DNA of 64,000 bases. Origin: Truepera radiovictrix DSM 17093 (lineage in GTDB: Bacteria > Deinococcota > Deinococci > Deinococcales > Trueperaceae). Below the pieces are notes generated by a model, which worked only from the letters and a program-made list of their open reading frames with translations, made no database searches and was not told where the DNA came from. Positions 63,510 to 64,000 of the stretch are shown in pieces. The DNA is taken from positions 152,001 through 216,000 of the forward strand of contig NC_014221.1 of assembly GCF_000092425.1 (NCBI RefSeq), in the 5' to 3' direction. How positions within the stretch are numbered: position 1 is the first letter of the stretch; every line of letters begins with the position of its first letter. The position numbers were made by a program, and so were the translations under genes.

Positions 63510-64000
63510 GTGAAAGGGTTTTTTAAAGGCGTGGGTCTCCTCGCCCTCCTCGCTCTGGCCTTCGGCGCGGGGTACCTCTACCCCATCTTAAACCGTCCGC
63601 CCCTCGTGCTGCACCAAGACGCGGTCGTCGCGGGCGTCCCCCGAGAAGGCGTGCGGGTGCGCTGGCGCGAGGAGGCGGGCGGCTTTATCGACATCGTGCC
63701 CGCTGCGGGCGCGGACACGCTCCTGATCCTCTACCCGGGGGGGTTGGTCCGCCCCCAAGCCTACGAGTGGCTCGGGGTCGCGCTCGCGCCCCGCGGCGTA
63801 CGCACCGTGATCCCGGCGTTTCCCTTCGACCTCGCGGTCTTGCGGCCAAACCGCGCGGCGGCCCTTTTGGAGGCGTTCGCCGTGGACCCCACGACGCGCG
63901 TCGTGCTGGGCGGCCACTCGCTCGGCGGGGCGATGGCGGCGCGCTTCGCCGCGCGGCGGCCGGACGCTCTCGACGCGCTCGTCCTGATGGGCGCCTTTAG
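63510..64000 (+). CDS. Alpha/beta hydrolase, 5' part (runs off the window)
   Basis: At least 163 residues. An N-terminal membrane helix or uncleaved signal (about 7-23) is followed by LLILYPGGLVRPQAYEWLG and the nucleophile elbow GGHSLGGAM near 140. This matches small membrane-anchored alpha/beta hydrolases. GTG 63510 or the in-frame GTG 63501. The catalytic Asp and His lie beyond the end. Confidence 0.78.
   Translation, partial: MKGFFKGVGLLALLALAFGAGYLYPILNRPPLVLHQDAVVAGVPREGVRVRWREEAGGFIDIVPAAGADTLLILYPGGLVRPQAYEWLGVALAPRGVRTVIPAFPFDLAVLRPNRAAALLEAFAVDPTTRVVLGGHSLGGAMAARFAARRPDALDALVLMGAF

Overview
The window is a stretch of high-GC bacterial chromosome, dense with genes. Several marks point to the Deinococcota and to a Truepera-like organism rather than Thermus or Deinococcus proper: futalosine-pathway menaquinone genes, many genes with a -10 box 6-10 nt before the start codon (leaderless mRNAs), a long Mfd, an ETF-quinone oxidoreductase, and an Anabaena-sensory-rhodopsin-like opsin next to a retinal-forming dioxygenase. 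The genus is an inference; no rRNA, tRNA, CRISPR array or phage was seen.

Layout. 1-6000: end of a secreted carbohydrate-active protein, a TrkH potassium channel subunit, lysA divergent from a CoA-disulfide reductase-type enzyme, and a small membrane protein. 5969-7593: an aldehyde dehydrogenase bracketed by two inverted copies of a promoter-plus-terminator repeat. 7800-16000: a tyrosine/glutamine-repeat SRPBCC membrane protein, mfd, a HAD phosphatase, the rsmI operon, a TPR-like small protein and a dienoyl-CoA reductase-like SDR. 16100-26300: a frameshifted nucleoside-hydrolase lipoprotein, acnA with a divergent regulator, a lipoprotein, trxA, a futalosine-pathway deaminase and mqnC, with an aldo/keto reductase relic and a Uma2 nuclease between them.

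26350-37400 is a sugar-utilisation island. A consensus promoter with a LacI-type operator drives a five-gene oligosaccharide ABC transporter (visibly lower GC than its surroundings). A GH51 arabinofuranosidase, ribulokinase, an epimerase/dehydrogenase and a GNAT protein follow. Arabino-oligosaccharides would be imported whole, cleaved in the cytoplasm and phosphorylated; araA and araD are not here. 37497-41625 carries gpmI, a hypothetical gene, a DciA-like gene and recF.

41818-44941 is the most interesting part. An ASR/xenorhodopsin-type opsin gene is cut by a 1,345-bp TnpB-only IS200/IS605-type element inserted after TTAT. Removing the element restores the opsin frame to the base. The opsin also carries a one-base frameshift just before its retinal-binding lysine, and the adjoining blh (retinal synthase) gene carries another in a T5 run. 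The whole light-sensing operon therefore looks decayed, while the TnpB that disrupts it looks intact.

45059-64000: acpS-rpiA, a peroxiredoxin, clpB behind an HspR/HAIR-like operator, glpD, etfBA plus a membrane Fe-S ETF-quinone oxidoreductase with an unusual repeated basic tail, a GH3 enzyme, a GHL10-type protein, manA, a second peroxiredoxin, an esterase, an ABC exporter, a CxxC protein and the start of an alpha/beta hydrolase.
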